Shown here in pieces: positions 32,020 to 43,198 of a stretch of 64,000 bases of DNA. The stretch covers positions 1,054,001 through 1,118,000 of the forward strand of contig JBBELK010000108.1 in the NCBI GenBank assembly GCA_037783545.1. The letters run 5' to 3'. The stretch is from Henricia sp. BOLD:AAB3569. Its lineage: Eukaryota > Echinodermata > Asteroidea > Spinulosida > Echinasteridae. The translations under genes were made by a program, and so were the position numbers. The first letter of the stretch is position 1, and each line of letters begins with the position of its first letter. Under the pieces are notes generated by a model. That model did not search any database. It had not been told where the DNA came from and worked only from the letters and a program-made list of their open reading frames with translations.

Positions 32020-32527
32020 CATCCTCTTAAAACAGTTCCCCTTTAACGCACTCCCCGATCGTGCGTACCGAGGCCCTGTTGAAACCGGCCCCATTTCGCT
32101 GGGGAACAAGCGACAGAAATATTGTCGCCTCTGCTCTCAGGGACCAATCAGGACGCTTGGCAGTGCATTGCAGGCATTCAAATGTAACGCGCGCAGATTG
32201 TAAGCACCGTGCATGCATGTGATACGTACATGTATACTCGGTAATGCTGGCCGTTGTCCGCGTCGGCGATTTAAAGCATACTGGGGAATCCGTTCCATTA
32301 CATTCGTCAGCATGCATCCCTGTTATTAATTTGAAAAACTGCGGAGTAAATTAAGATCGTCGTTTGAAATGTTGGTAGGAATGGGACAGTCATAGAGAAC
32401 AGAACCTAATATAATTTCTGGAAAGTATATAAATCGTTTCTTTTCGGCATAACATGACCGAATTGATTAAATTACTTCAAAATGACTCGGGCGTGTGTTG
32501 GCTCAACACAACAGCCGGCTTACTTCA
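32020..32527 (+). repeat. 0.5-kb interspersed repeat, uninterrupted copy
   Basis: Aligns from CATCCTCTT to CTTACTTC with 40774-41516. Shared blocks include TTTAACGCACTCC, GAGGCCCTGTTGAAA, CGCTTGGCAGT, TTCCGTTCCATTAC, TGAAAAACTGCG and TTCTTTTC(G/A)GCATAACATG. It is empty at the position where the other copy carries the GGGGCCAATTTC MITE. No TIR or coding frame, so its nature is unknown. Confidence 0.8.
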
Positions 32528-32621
32528 CAGATTTACGCGGATTTCCTCAGGGTATTGTTACGTCGTATATCACTCATCACTCACCTCTCTCTCATCCGAT
32601 GTACATCATAAGTTGACAATA

Positions 32622-32880
32622 AAATCCCGACTAAAAGTGTTGATAGCAATAGTAACAAACACCACATTATTTTTTTCCCTTGTAAAATGGTATAGCTTTG
32701 TTGGAGAAATTTCCAACTGAAAGTTGACAATCAACATAAAAACCATACATGGATTTTTAAAGGTTTTCTGAAGTATATACTGCAACTATGTGCTTGAAAA
32801 AGCAGTTTATCAAAACTGTTATGTAATGCTGTTGTCCCTGAAAACGTTTCATCTGCAAAATGATATACTGGGCTTTTAAG
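32622..32880 (+). repeat. Dispersed ~260-bp repeat, full copy
   Basis: Same block order as 24583-24841, from CCCGACTAAAAGTGTTGATA to GTTTCATCTGCAAAATG. Confidence 0.75.
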
Positions 32881-33169
32881 CCTGGTTAATACCTCACGCG
32901 AAAGCGAACGCGAGCGCAAATTTGACGCGAAGTTTCCGTGCCGCGATTTCGCCGAAAATTGAACTAATTTCTGGGTGCAGTATATAGACAAATTTTTAAG
33001 TTGTTAAATAACGCCCACTGTGATTGTTTTCCCGTGGTAAGTTGTGGAAATGAAAAAAAAATGCGATCAAGCATATTTTCAAATTTTTACTGCTAATTAG
33101 ATATTTGTCGATTGCCAACCCATTTGCACCCTTTGTTAACACAAAATGTTAACCTAATACATGTATTAA

Positions 33170-33939
33170 AGGGACACACTGGCTTTGTTTGGTTATTTTG
33201 GGCTCGAAATAGACCCTTACATTATTCTGAAGCGCTTTCCATAGTAAATTAGATATATCCCGAAAAGACGCCGTAAATGTTGGCCGTTTTTGAGCATTCT
33301 TAAAAAAAAAATCAAGGTCCGTGACTTTTCGGAACCGATAAGTCACGTGGTCTTGTGCGTTAGTTGTATTTCCAGCCGTAGAAACCAGCGCGGTTGTTTT
33401 CTCTTCTTGTTGGAAAATAATGTCATACGAACACTATGTACATACCGTATTTTCCAATTTGTACACAAATCTGCCAACATATTTCATAAGGGTTTCTGGG
33501 TGTTGATATGGACGATAGAATATCTCAGATTCTCGTGTCTCCGCTTTGCGTTCGCGGCGATAAATAATACCAGAAGGAAAAAAGCATAGGCCTATTGAGG
33601 GTGCTAAAGACACCAAAACGTTGCGTTCGAGTTGCTTCCTCGAGTCAGCGCTTACCTCAGGGATCATGCAAGGTGTGATGAGTCAGGGAAAACAAGGAAT
33701 CGAGGTTAAACACGTGTCGATCCATATCGAACGCCACCTTTATTTACAAACACATGATACATAATACATTGCGACGGCTAGTAAAGCGTATGGCCCAACA
33801 TTTGTCTCTTTTGTTAATTTTAAACATTTCTAGTTAATTACGTAATATTTTGGTAATATTTTTTCACAACGACCATCGAAAAATTATTGTAAAGGATGCT
33901 AGATTGCTACATTATGTAACCAGTAAGCCGGTGCTCCTT
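33170..33939 (-). mobile_element. TTAA-flanked MITE, AGGGACACACCGG ends, copy 2
   Basis: TTAA at 33166-33169 and 33940-33943. AGGGACACACTGGCTTTG at the left and, inverted, AAGGAGCACCGGCTTAC at the right. It is the inverted homologue of 14402-15030, about 140 bp longer because of extra sequence around 33330-33480. Short frames inside are not conserved between the two copies. Confidence 0.85.
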
Positions 33940-34498
33940 TTAAACGCAAGTGCACATCATACACAGACTGACGTGTGTCCTATTTACTGGCGTAACGCGC
34001 TTGAACTCGCATTTCCACCGGACACGTCCGGTTGATTTGCCCCGGAAATACGGGCCCCATTCGTGTGCCCACACGCTTGTGAAATTTGAAGTGATGAAAT
34101 TATACAGATATTTGATACTCACAACCTTCCAATCCGTGGAAGGAGTGAAAAGAATAGAGTAAAAAAGAAAGGAAATCCATTTTGTAAATGGATGCATTCT
34201 GTATTAACGCTCGTCCGTGTATAGACCGGAAACATGGGGAGTCTTTCTAAACATCGAGGACGTGCAAAATATAGAGCAGTTGCACACTAATTTCATTAGT
34301 ACACACTTGGATGGTTGTCGCAATTAGCCTATTACGTGTACACTTTGCGCTATGGCTGGCACCCCGACTTCATCACATTCAAATGGAGGTGCAGTTTAGA
34401 AAGTCACATACTACGCTGTTGTTGCTACGTGGTGTACGTCATTGCCTAAACAGTCTGGTTGCTTTATGCCATACGGTGAACACGGTGAACACGGTATT

Positions 34499-34742
34499 GG
34501 GTCTTCTATAAATTAGGGGTCCAGTGTTGGTGTCCCCCGTTACATTTTACATCTTGTTTTTGTAAATTCAGGACCCATTCTTTAAATACTTTCCATCTCA
34601 AAGAGTGAGTACATAACGTACAATTCATACAAAATGGTTTAAAAGCCATTTTAATTATTTTTTTACGAAAAATAACACATATCAGGTGTAACGGGGGACA
34701 CTAAATGTCACACTTTTGGACCCCTAATTTATTGAAAGACCC
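34499..34742 (-). mobile_element. AATTAGGGGTCC MITE, copy 3, TATT duplication
   Basis: TIR GGGTCTTCTATAAATTAGGG and its near-complement, flanked by TATT at 34495-34498 and 34743-34746. It is a close inverted relative of 27687-27931, sharing most of the interior. Confidence 0.85.
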
Positions 34743-34746
34743 TATT

Positions 34747-35675
34747 GATTCTGTGCTTCACTCCTGCCGCGTGCACCACATAGCAACAAACATTTAGTCT
34801 GGTCAAGTGGATACTAAGTGTGCATGTGAAAGGAAGTACATCAGTACACCAAACGCTATTCATTTGAAACGTGCTTATGTAAAAGGCTATTAAATTGTTT
34901 CCGATGTAACGATACGGACCTCAACTCTAGAAGACAGATTGCATGATTATTACGTTAATATACCACGAACGTCGATGATCGTGGTCCTAAATAAATACAT
35001 TAGCATATCTCCGCGTAAACTCGTCACAAATAATTTTAAATACCACTGTAAATGTTTAAATTTCTTTTCTGATGTAGATTCTTAAAAAAATCTAAGTGTT
35101 AAAATAATACAAAACATGCCATGTTGGTGTTATATACTTGCATGCGGAATACTTACATTTGCCAGGTCGGAAGTAGAATTGAGAAAGAAAATTCAGGTGT
35201 TTGTAGCAATCACAAAAATGATACATTTAATGCAATTTCACTGTTTTTTTCTTCTTCAGATTTACATACATTCCTAAAGGCCTAATTCATACTATCCATG
35301 GTACAAATTAAACACTTTCCACAGAAACATAACTTCATTATACGAATGAAATATGTCAAGTTTTAGTGCCTCTGGTAGTTTCCGAATTATCTTGTAAGAA
35401 AAAAAAAGGAGTATATTATTAAGGGCTAAAGAAAAAGAACCACTGGGGGCCAAACTATTGTTTGTTTAAAGCAGAATGTTTTTACACTAGGTTTTAGCAG
35501 TAATGTAAAAGCTATCATATTCCAGAATAAGCATTAGGTTTCCACTATGACACTCGGTATATTAAATTGCTGTCTAATGTTACTTCCACGAAATGGAAAT
35601 TTTGAAGTAATTCAGTCTTGATTCCGAATTTACTGTAATCTGGCTCAACAAGCACACAAAGCTTGAGAAAAGACT
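34747..35675. other. Unassigned A+T-rich stretch
   Basis: No open frame of note, no repeat shared with the rest of the window. Confidence 0.25.
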
Positions 35676-35734
35676 ACTAAAGTGTGACGTTGTTGCCAGG
35701 GTATGTGGGTTTGAACATTCGCTGAAACATTCAT
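35676..35734 (-). mobile_element. X-box MITE, fragment
   Basis: ACTAAAGTGTGACG, GTTGCCAGGGTATG and GAACATTCGCTG correspond to the reverse complement of the right end of copy 1. The X-box is decayed (GTTGCCAGGGTATG). Confidence 0.55.
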
Positions 35735-35984
35735 TTGTAACTATTTTATCTAATTATTTTATCTAAATTTGGGTTGTGTCTTAACGTACCTGAATTTCTA
35801 TTTTACATTTTGTATGTGGACTGTATATTTTTAATTGTTTAATGCCTAATATATTTCTTTTGGTTTTTAGCAACAATACCCTGTGAAATTTATAAATAAA
35901 CGAACTGTTAATGTCGTAATCAGGAATTAAAATTGTATGAGACCGACTGACCATGCCAAATTTCGAGCGATATGATCTGGTGAA

Positions 35985-36570
35985 ATATTGCCTTTACGGA
36001 TCCCCCACAGTTCCCTGCGCGCAGTCAGCGTACAGTGCATGATGGTACACCATTCTAGTACACCGCAGGAACGCTAAGTTTGATCGTGTATACAAACGAA
36101 TGATATTTCGCAGGGGAGTGGAGCTCCCGGCCGCTTCAATCTCGTAAAACGTGGCGAATGTTACCTGGTAATATAGTGCTCAGATACGGATTCAACATAC
36201 TGTATATTATCTGTTTTGAGATTATATCGGCGTCTAAAAATGAAATACTGGCTTGATTGCCCAAAACTCGTGCACACGCTAGGCCGCAGTGAGGCGCCGT
36301 GCGCCAGTTGCGAGTGCGTGAGAGTCTGGTTGGTACAATCGTCGCAGTGTGCACGCTAATCGTATCTGAGCTCTATATTACCAGGTAACATTTGTGTCAA
36401 AACCACAAAATTAATTCGTCACGTTTTACGAAACATTCGTTTGTACACGATCAAACTTAGAGCTCCAGTGCGGTGTACTAGAATTCCGTTCCATCATGCA
36501 CAGCGTGTTGACGGCGCGCAGGGAATTGTGGGGGAACCGTAAATGCACGTATTGTTCCCCAACTTAATTG
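35985..36570. repeat. Large inverted repeat, ~200-bp arms
   Basis: The left arm (about 35985-36210) and right arm (about 36350-36570) are imperfect inverted copies, sharing ACGATCAAACTTAG, GCGGTGTACTAGAA, GCGCGCAGGGAA, TATATTACCAGGTAACATT and CACGTTTTACGA. The ~140-bp spacer is GC-rich (GCCGCAGTGAGGCGCCGTGC). Both arms resemble the interior of the MITE at 28449-28771. Confidence 0.75.
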
Positions 36571-36779
36571 TACGCATTAATTATATTTATACGTGGTGAA
36601 CTCTCCGCTAGAAAAGCGACCCTTATCAATTCTCACTAAATAGATGCAAGAACGATCGTGTCACGAACTCCTTCTCACTTCATAGTTCGACAATTCGACC
36701 TATATAATTCCACAATAATGTTGAACAAGAAAAGCATAATGCGGTGACACTTTCACGGCCAGTCGTGCATGTAACAAAT

Positions 36780-37075
36780 TGATTCGGTTGCATTCCGTTT
36801 TACGAGATCGCACGTGCTCATCGTGCGCGTTGCGCATTCAACGGGCTTAATTAGTGACGTCACTGTATATTATGTCCTTGACTGCAGATGTCGCCTACTA
36901 TGCGCCTTGAGCAAACAACAATTGCAATTTTCGTCTGAAATCGGAGGAGGGAAAAAAAGAGTAGAATCGTCCCGCATCGTGGCCTTGGTGTTGGAGAAGA
37001 AACGGGACTGTGGCGAGTATACGCTCTGTCGCTTCATACGGAATATAAGCCGAATAATCCGAAGCTTGCAAATTG
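36780..37075 (+). promoter_or_regulatory. Candidate CRE promoter with leader exon
   Basis: A CpG-containing stretch carries a perfect CRE (TGACGTCA, 36855-36862) in TTAGTGACGTCACTG, followed about 210 bp later by a strong splice donor (TTG then GTGAGTAATT at 37076). The intervening sequence could be a first exon. An in-frame ATG at 36814 gives 87 codons to the donor, but the peptide is Cys/Arg/Ile-rich and unlike a conserved protein, so an untranslated leader is as likely. CREB/ATF proteins bind this octamer. No acceptor partner was identified downstream. Confidence 0.3.
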
Positions 37076-38011
37076 GTGAGTAATTCTCTGTATGTATGTA
37101 TGCGAAGCGTGAATAGGATTTGGCTTTTAGCTGTAATATTAGCTGGTAGTGTTATCTGCCAGAATTTTCGCTTGGTGGTTAAAACGGGATTTTTTTTTCA
37201 GAAATCTGATTTGTGCCTTTCTATCGAGCATAGGTACGAGTTATGGCCTACGGATATGTACACCGTATTTATATAACTTATTGCCGAAATTCTTAGCACC
37301 AAGAAAGGTTCAAATAGCACGAATCCCCTTTTCCCCGTGAAGCAGACATTTTTATCTAGTTTTTATTTTATACCTGCGTGAATGATTAAGTATTTTACTC
37401 GATTTATTTTGCTCGACGGCACCGAAAGCTGACATTAATAATGACTAAACTCATAGACACTGTTAAATAATGAAATACAAAATATTAGGACCCACATGAC
37501 AATAATGTATGACGCGAAATAACTACAGAACTGCACTGTGTGGCAACGGTCGTATATATAGCATGCTGCGTGTATGCTTTTCACATTCCACTTGTGTTTT
37601 GTAACAAGAAACACACGTGTCGTCGTACAATCAATTAAATAGATGCACCCGGAAACATTTTACCTGTCTTGCGGTTCCTATCAATTGGGTCGGGTGTTAT
37701 TAGCAAAGTAATATCGGTCAAACATCGATTTCTGCCTCATCACCGTGTCATAATTGGGTTCTGGACAAAAGAAAAGATGTTTTGGCGTGAGGCGATGAAG
37801 AGACGGCAGCCGCAAGTCCCGTAATGGAGAGCGAAGTTTGGCACGAGGCAACGATCTATATTTTAAAGGTCGTGTATCATTTTCAAGATTTTTTTAACGG
37901 ATTCCTGCATGGAATAAGGGCATAATATATCTAAAGAAGAATGCTGGTAAACTAGCCTGTAGAAATTCCAGCTACCTATATGCAGTGTTGTATATAGTCG
38001 AGTCACCAATA
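37076..38011. other. Unassigned, with one repeat fragment
   Basis: 37905-37985 is a minus-strand fragment of the dispersed ~260-bp repeat (AAGAATGCTGGTAAACT, GTAGAAATTCCAGC). The remainder shows no signal. Confidence 0.35.
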
Positions 38012-38280
38012 TCGAGTCCGAGTCCGAGTCTCGAGTCATTAACCTCGAGTCCGAGTCTCGAGTCTCGAGTCTCGAGTCATTATAGCCTCCAGTCCGAGTC
38101 CGAGTCACGAGTCAATTGCCTCGAGTCCGAGTCTCGAGTCATTAGCCTCGAGTCCGAGTCTCGAGTCTCGAGTCATTATAGCCTCCAGTCCGAGTCCGAG
38201 TCACGAGTCAATTGCCTCGAGTCCGAGTCTCGAGTCATTAGCCTCGAGTCCGAGTCCGAGTCACGAGTCACTTGCCTCCT
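38012..38280 (+). repeat. GAGTCC/GAGTCTC satellite with ~100-bp higher order
   Basis: CGAGTC hexamer variants (GAGTCCGAGTC, TCTCGAGTC, CACGAGTC) build two larger units of about 96-102 bp, each containing ATTATAGCCTCCAGTCC and GAGTCAATTGCC (38043-38144 and 38145-38240). The plus-strand frame across it reads as Ser/Glu/Leu/Arg repeats (SPSLES, SESESRV) and is not taken as a gene. Confidence 0.85.
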
Positions 38281-38308
38281 GGGGGGGGGGGGGGGGGGGG
38301 GGGGGGGG
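38281..38308 (+). repeat. Homopolymer of 28 G
   Basis: It directly abuts the GAGTCC satellite. True length is doubtful in any sequencing technology. Confidence 0.9.
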
Positions 38309-38339
38309 TTGATCGTGTGTAAATTATCCTGTCTACGCT

Positions 38340-38515
38340 AAATATATATTGTAAGTCTAATTAATTGTTTTGATCCTAATACTTGTTGTTTATTTTATGT
38401 TAATCTGTTTTGTGTAACGTGACAGTTTGTAGATCATGTGCAATTCAGCCTATTGGGCTGCAATAATGATCATAATAAAACACTCTAATAATAATAATAA
38501 TAAAAAAAATACAAA
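38340..38515 (+). mobile_element. Non-LTR (CR1/Jockey-like) 3' tail
   Basis: The sequence GTGCAATTCAGCC, TATTGGGCTGCAATAATG followed by AATAAAACACTC and (TAA)n looks like the short stem (CAGCC/GGCTG) and microsatellite tail ending many CR1/Jockey-class elements. No reverse transcriptase frame precedes it, so this would be a 5'-truncated insertion. Confidence 0.5.
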
Positions 38516-39226
38516 AATATATATATATATAAAATGAACACGTATATGTCAAAAATATATACAGGGATTTAACTTTCGTTTATAAAGCAAACACGTCTTA
38601 AAAACGAGGGGAAATGTATTGTGTTCATAGCACCGCGAATTCTGTGAGAGAAATGATGTGAAACTGTAGTTATTAAAATGCACTGTAGTTATTAACATGA
38701 GGTCAAGTACACGTACGTCGTTTCTATCAATACACTCAATATCAGGGAGCCTTTTGTTATACAGAATGAAATGAAGAATATAACAGAATAATGATTCCCC
38801 CTTCCTATCGTATATCGTTTTGTGAATTTCCTTCTGATGTGCGGGAAAACACGAATCACATTGTCACTCGACAAATACGTTGAAGGTCTCTCGAATCTTC
38901 CACATCAAAGCATTTTCCTGAACCCTTTTAAAAGCGTCCATCTAAGCTACTTATTTTTTGACCTATCATAAATTAAGAGATGTTTTTTGCTGTATTTTTT
39001 ATTTATTTATGTTTTGTAGAGAACCCGTCGGTTAGGCTATAAGCCGAAGCGGTGATTGCTGTGAATCGGCAGTAAGTGGAATAATAGCTAAAAATATATA
39101 ATCTCTTGTTTTGCGCTATTGGGAAAAAGGATAAATTGTCTGAGCGAACTGAGAATGAAAATAGACCTAAAGTGTAATGACGCCATGCTTTGTTTGCGTG
39201 TGTGCTTTCCTGTGGAAGTTCGATGG
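38516..39226. other. Unassigned
   Basis: A short (AT)n at 38518-38531; otherwise nothing. Confidence 0.3.
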
Positions 39227-39300
39227 AACCTTGTAGACCCTTTTTACAGGCGGCCAAAACGGGGGCAGTCACATCGCTATGGCCGTCGGTGCAAGGGGTG

Positions 39301-39715
39301 TATTCTTGGGTTTTACTTTCTTGACAACCGGTTGTCAAGAAAATCAGTGTTGAATTATTTCCGCTTTGGCGTGCCATAGTATGGACAGAGGAATGGCGGA
39401 TATGATAGTTGTGACATCACGCGTATGGCACGCCAAAGCGGAAATAATTCAACACCCATAATTTTGCCATCAACCCTGAAAAACAAGTCTCAACATTTTT
39501 AAAAACTTGCCGACAAAAGCACGGTATGCCAGTTTTAAACAGTCTATCAACATTTAAAAGTCATGCCAACAATTTTTGCTTACGCAACATTTGCGAAAAT
39601 ATGCGTCAACATTTAATTATCAGTGTTTAATTATATTTCGCTTTGGCGTGCCATAGTATGGACACGGTAATGGCAGATAGCAACCGGTTGTCATGCCAAG
39701 TGAAACTCAAGAATA
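39301..39715. mobile_element. TA-flanked MITE, TTCTTGGGTTT ends, copy 2 with inner hairpin
   Basis: TATTCTTGGGTTTTACTT at the left, AGTGAAACTCAAGAATA at the right. An internal 32-bp inverted repeat (GTGTTGAATTATTTCCGCTT..., 39346-39377 with 39424-39455) is absent from the shorter copy at 26300-26517. Just upstream (39232-39303) is a diverged GACCC...GTGCAAGGGG mini-element related to 49193-49254. Confidence 0.8.
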
Positions 39716-40773
39716 GTAAGCTGCACACATCAACGAAATGTGACGCCATTTTGTCTCTATACGTCCATAACTGTTTGTAATTTTTTCGCGCGAAGTGAAC
39801 GGTCCGCAAAAATATTGTCCTTGTGCGTAAAATAAATTATGTACACGAATGTGACTGAAGAGCATTTTTAAAAAATCTTATGGGTTATTTGGAAGCTTCT
39901 GTGCCACGATCTTGAACGGAAAAAAGTAATCTGCATCTTCCATTAAAATGTAATATAGGTACACAGAAAGCGATCTTGCTTAAACCACGGGCCTTTTAAT
40001 ACTCAGTATTAGGTCGCCCATACAGACACCCAACGTTTTGGAGAATTTGCATTTGATAATGCAACTAATTTATGCCATTAAAAAGAATGATAACGTCACT
40101 TACCAGCCCTCTTATCTGTACTTTGTGTCATATGCAATAATTTGAGCTCTAGAACAAGTTATTATGGCATATTGATGCCGTAAGTGATTGTATCTGGCAA
40201 ATCAGTAACAAGCGTGCGTGCCATTTACATGTATTTCCATCAGACATCTAATTTCACGTGTTGCTTTATTTAGCTGGGTACAAAGCACTGTATATTGGCC
40301 CAGTATAATGCCATGTCTCGCTAGCAGTGATTTCTGCAGGCTCGATATCATGTTGTGCTATGCTCAAGCCGTCGCATGGCCTACTAATATCAGCCACATG
40401 CAGGTCGCAGGAAACCTGATACAAAATGACGTCACATTTTGTATATACTTTGCACATTTCTGTGGGAGTCACAATCAATTTAAGTCAGACTGAATGAAAA
40501 AAGCTAATTTTCAAAACATAAAGAACCACTAACAAAAAGGGGAAAAGACCGCAAACTTGCCTCTTATAATTTTTTATTTTTTTACCACGCTTCTATAGAT
40601 TTAATAAAATCGAATTCCGGATCTGATTTGAAGGAAACGTTTGGATGGAATTCAGCCTATAATTCTCAAGTGATTTCGAATGCCGTGTCAAACTAACTGG
40701 AAAAACACATATTTAATTTTGTTTTTTAAATTTTGTTTTTTTTGCCAAAATTTGTACTGGGTCTGGGTTTTCG
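39716..40773. other. Unassigned
   Basis: A lone TGACGTCA lies near 40428-40435. Overlapping short frames at 40218-40493 show no family signal. Confidence 0.25.
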
Positions 40774-41516
40774 CATCCTCTTGCAAGAGTGCCTCTTTAA
40801 CGCACTCCTCTACTCGTGCGTCCGGCCCGAGGCCCTGTTGAAATCCGTCGCTGTGGAAGCAGCGACAAAAATCTTGTCGCCGCTCTGGGCCAATCAGGGG
40901 CCAATTTCATAAAGCTGTTTAGCCAAAAAATTTGCTTAATCAAAAAGTTGTTTGCTTTATAAAAATGAGTTAATAGTCAAAATTGTACGTCAACTTGTGT
41001 TTTAGCAAGAATAGCAGATATTCTTGTGAAAAACACAAGTTGACGGGCAATTTCGACTATTGACTCATTTTTTTATAAAGCAAACAAAATTTGGATTAAG
41101 CTAATTGTTCTGCTTAATTGCTTTATGAAATTGGCCCCAGGGCGCTTGGCAGTACATTGTGGGCATTCAAATTTCACTGTACGTGCACAGGTTATAAACA
41201 CAGTGCAGTGTGTAATGTAGCAGTAGCGCTGAAATGTGTGCGCTAGCTCGGTGCGCTCTGTGAGCGGTTGCTATTTAGAGCATACAGGGGTATTCCGTTC
41301 CATTACGTTCGTCATTCTGCATCCCTCTTATTAATATGAAAAACTGCGAAGTAGGATAAAAACGTTGCAGGAAGGGATAGTCATAAAGAACAAAAACTTA
41401 GTCCAATTTCGGGAAGTTTGAAAAATTATTTCTTTTCAGCATAACATGGCAATTTTTTTTAAAATTACATCAAAATGACTCATGTGCGTTTGGTAAACGC
41501 AACAGTCCCCTAACTT
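40774..41516 (+). repeat. 0.5-kb interspersed repeat, copy interrupted by a MITE
   Basis: Homologous to 32020-32527 on both sides of the MITE at 40897-41138. Flank alignment: CCAATCA before and GGGCGCTTGGCAGT after the element, against CCAATCAGGACGCTTGGC in the uninterrupted copy. Confidence 0.85.
40897..41138. mobile_element. Palindromic MITE, GGGGCCAATTTC family, copy 2
   Basis: GGGGCCAATTTCATAAAGC and its complement GCTTTATGAAATTGGCCCC (one base apart). The inner AAACACAAGTTGACG and CGTCAACTTGTG also pair, so the whole 242 bp is nearly palindromic. The empty homologue at 32150 limits any target duplication to at most about 3 bp (AGG). Confidence 0.85.
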
Positions 41517-41553
41517 CGAAGAAATTGTAACGACGCTTAGCAGAGTAGAAATA

Positions 41554-41836
41554 CCATGGGTTTTCGCGACCAGGACCAGAAACGTGTTTCTGACGTAAAT
41601 CGCTGGTTTAAGAAATGACAAGTTTTGGTCAATGACCAATAAAAGTTGTTCATTGGTTAAGTCCAGGGTCCTTTTTTTTTAGGAAGTGGATTTAGGAACA
41701 ATAAAATCAAATTTTTCCTATCTTTAAAAACATGAGTTAAGAATGTTTATTTAGGAATGTTTCTAAGTGGGCTTTATGAAATAGGACCCAGGTCAACTAC
41801 ACGGACATGTTTCTGGTCACCGTCGCGAAAACATGG
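41554..41836. mobile_element. Foldback element with TTTTCGCGACC ends and a nested MITE
   Basis: Outer arms CCATGGGTTTTCGCGACC and GTCGCGAAAACATGG are inverted, with ACCAGAAAC / GTTTCTGGT inside them. The element at 53513-53676 shares the TTTTCGCGACCATAAC-type end. Nested inside is a 124-bp MITE (41666-41789) with GGGTCC / GGACCC ends. Confidence 0.6.
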
Positions 41837-42884
41837 CCTCGCTTAAAATTCCATTTGTGATGTTTAGACGCTTGGTGGCAGCAGACGCCATTGCCTACTG
41901 GTACCCGATGTACCATGAGCTGTTGCGGCATGCATTCGGCTGAGAACCACTGAACCTGTCTAGAGACCGCCTAGGGTTGAACCACACGATATAGTCTGAC
42001 TTGAAAGTGATCTTTCCAAAGTGATTGGTCTATCATTTGTTCTGCACACGTCACTTGCTCTGTGCTGCATTCAATAAACCTCTATTCTGGACATGAAAAA
42101 CAGTTTTACTCTAATGAATGTCTCGATGAACATTCCTACGCACAATACAAACAGCCGTACAAAGCCATCTCGATCATTCAAGCAAACAAAACTAAATTGT
42201 GTTTGAGGATGGTCACTGTATAAAGCCAGATTACACCATCGGTTAAAAAAAAGGCGAAAGATAGTCTATAAGACAAGGATAAGCACTTAATTGAGTTTCA
42301 GTGCTGTATTGTCCGTCATGGAGAAAATACGAGCAAAGGAGAAGTACACGACTCTTATACACTGCGTGTAGACCGATCCAGATTTTGTATCTCCTGGGAT
42401 TTGTTAAAACAGCACACGGTGTAGGCCTGTCGATGTAAAATCAACAGCTTATATTAAAAGACAATCTCTCCAATCGTTGGGAAAGTGCAGATTAAAATGA
42501 CTTGACCTCTTTCCGATTTGTAAAATGACTAGCGGGAATAATTATGGTAATCGCATTAGTAGTGCTCCTGCTTATTTGTGCCGGGCGCTATCGCAAGCGA
42601 AAACCTGGTAGTGCAATTTATGAAAGTGGTATCAGCTACGGGGGAGCCTTCGCGGCGACGTAATGTGGAGGAAGGACTGGTGCACTCTCTATAATGTCTA
42701 ATCCAGAATATCTCATTCCAATCACGCAACAATCTTTCACATTTCGAAATTATTCGAGAAAGAATTTGCTTTTGTGGGATAAAATAACGTCTGGCGAAGA
42801 TTTTCTTTATAATGTAATATTTTACTTATTCCTTGGGGTAATTCAATGTAAACTAGAGGTATGACGTTTGTTGTTACAAACGCC
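41837..42884. other. Unassigned
   Basis: No repeats shared with the window. A tiny frame at 42319 (MEKIRAKEKY...) is too short to support. Confidence 0.25.
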
Positions 42885-42962
42885 AGGTGATCGGGTTAAA
42901 TGAACATTTTGTGATGAATTTCAGACGTTGTTATCACCTATGGAATGGCAAAAATGGAAGTT

Positions 42963-43085
42963 CAGCAGCCGATTTCACGAAACTTTACGCAATTGCGCAA
43001 GTCCACTTACGCCATTACTTGCGCAATAGCTTATGGCGTAAGTGGACTTGCGCAATTGCGTAAAGTTTCGTGAAATCGGCTGCTG
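42963..43085. mobile_element. Perfect 53-bp-arm hairpin element
   Basis: Arms 42963-43015 and 43033-43085 are exact reverse complements (begin CAGCAGCCGATTTCACGAAA), with a 17-base loop. The lack of any mismatch in 53 pairs indicates very recent insertion or ongoing arm homogenisation. Non-coding. Confidence 0.85.
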
Positions 43086-43198
43086 TATACACTAATCCGG
43101 TAACTAATATCTCCTCCCTGCATATCCGCCATAGCTGGGGGTTGATAGCTTGCACCGTTTTGAGATATGAATTGTTGAAATAATAACCTTTGAAATCT

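Noticed and set aside
37985-38341. Ser/Glu-rich 118-codon protein
   Set aside because: It is a translation of the GAGTCC satellite and G tract.
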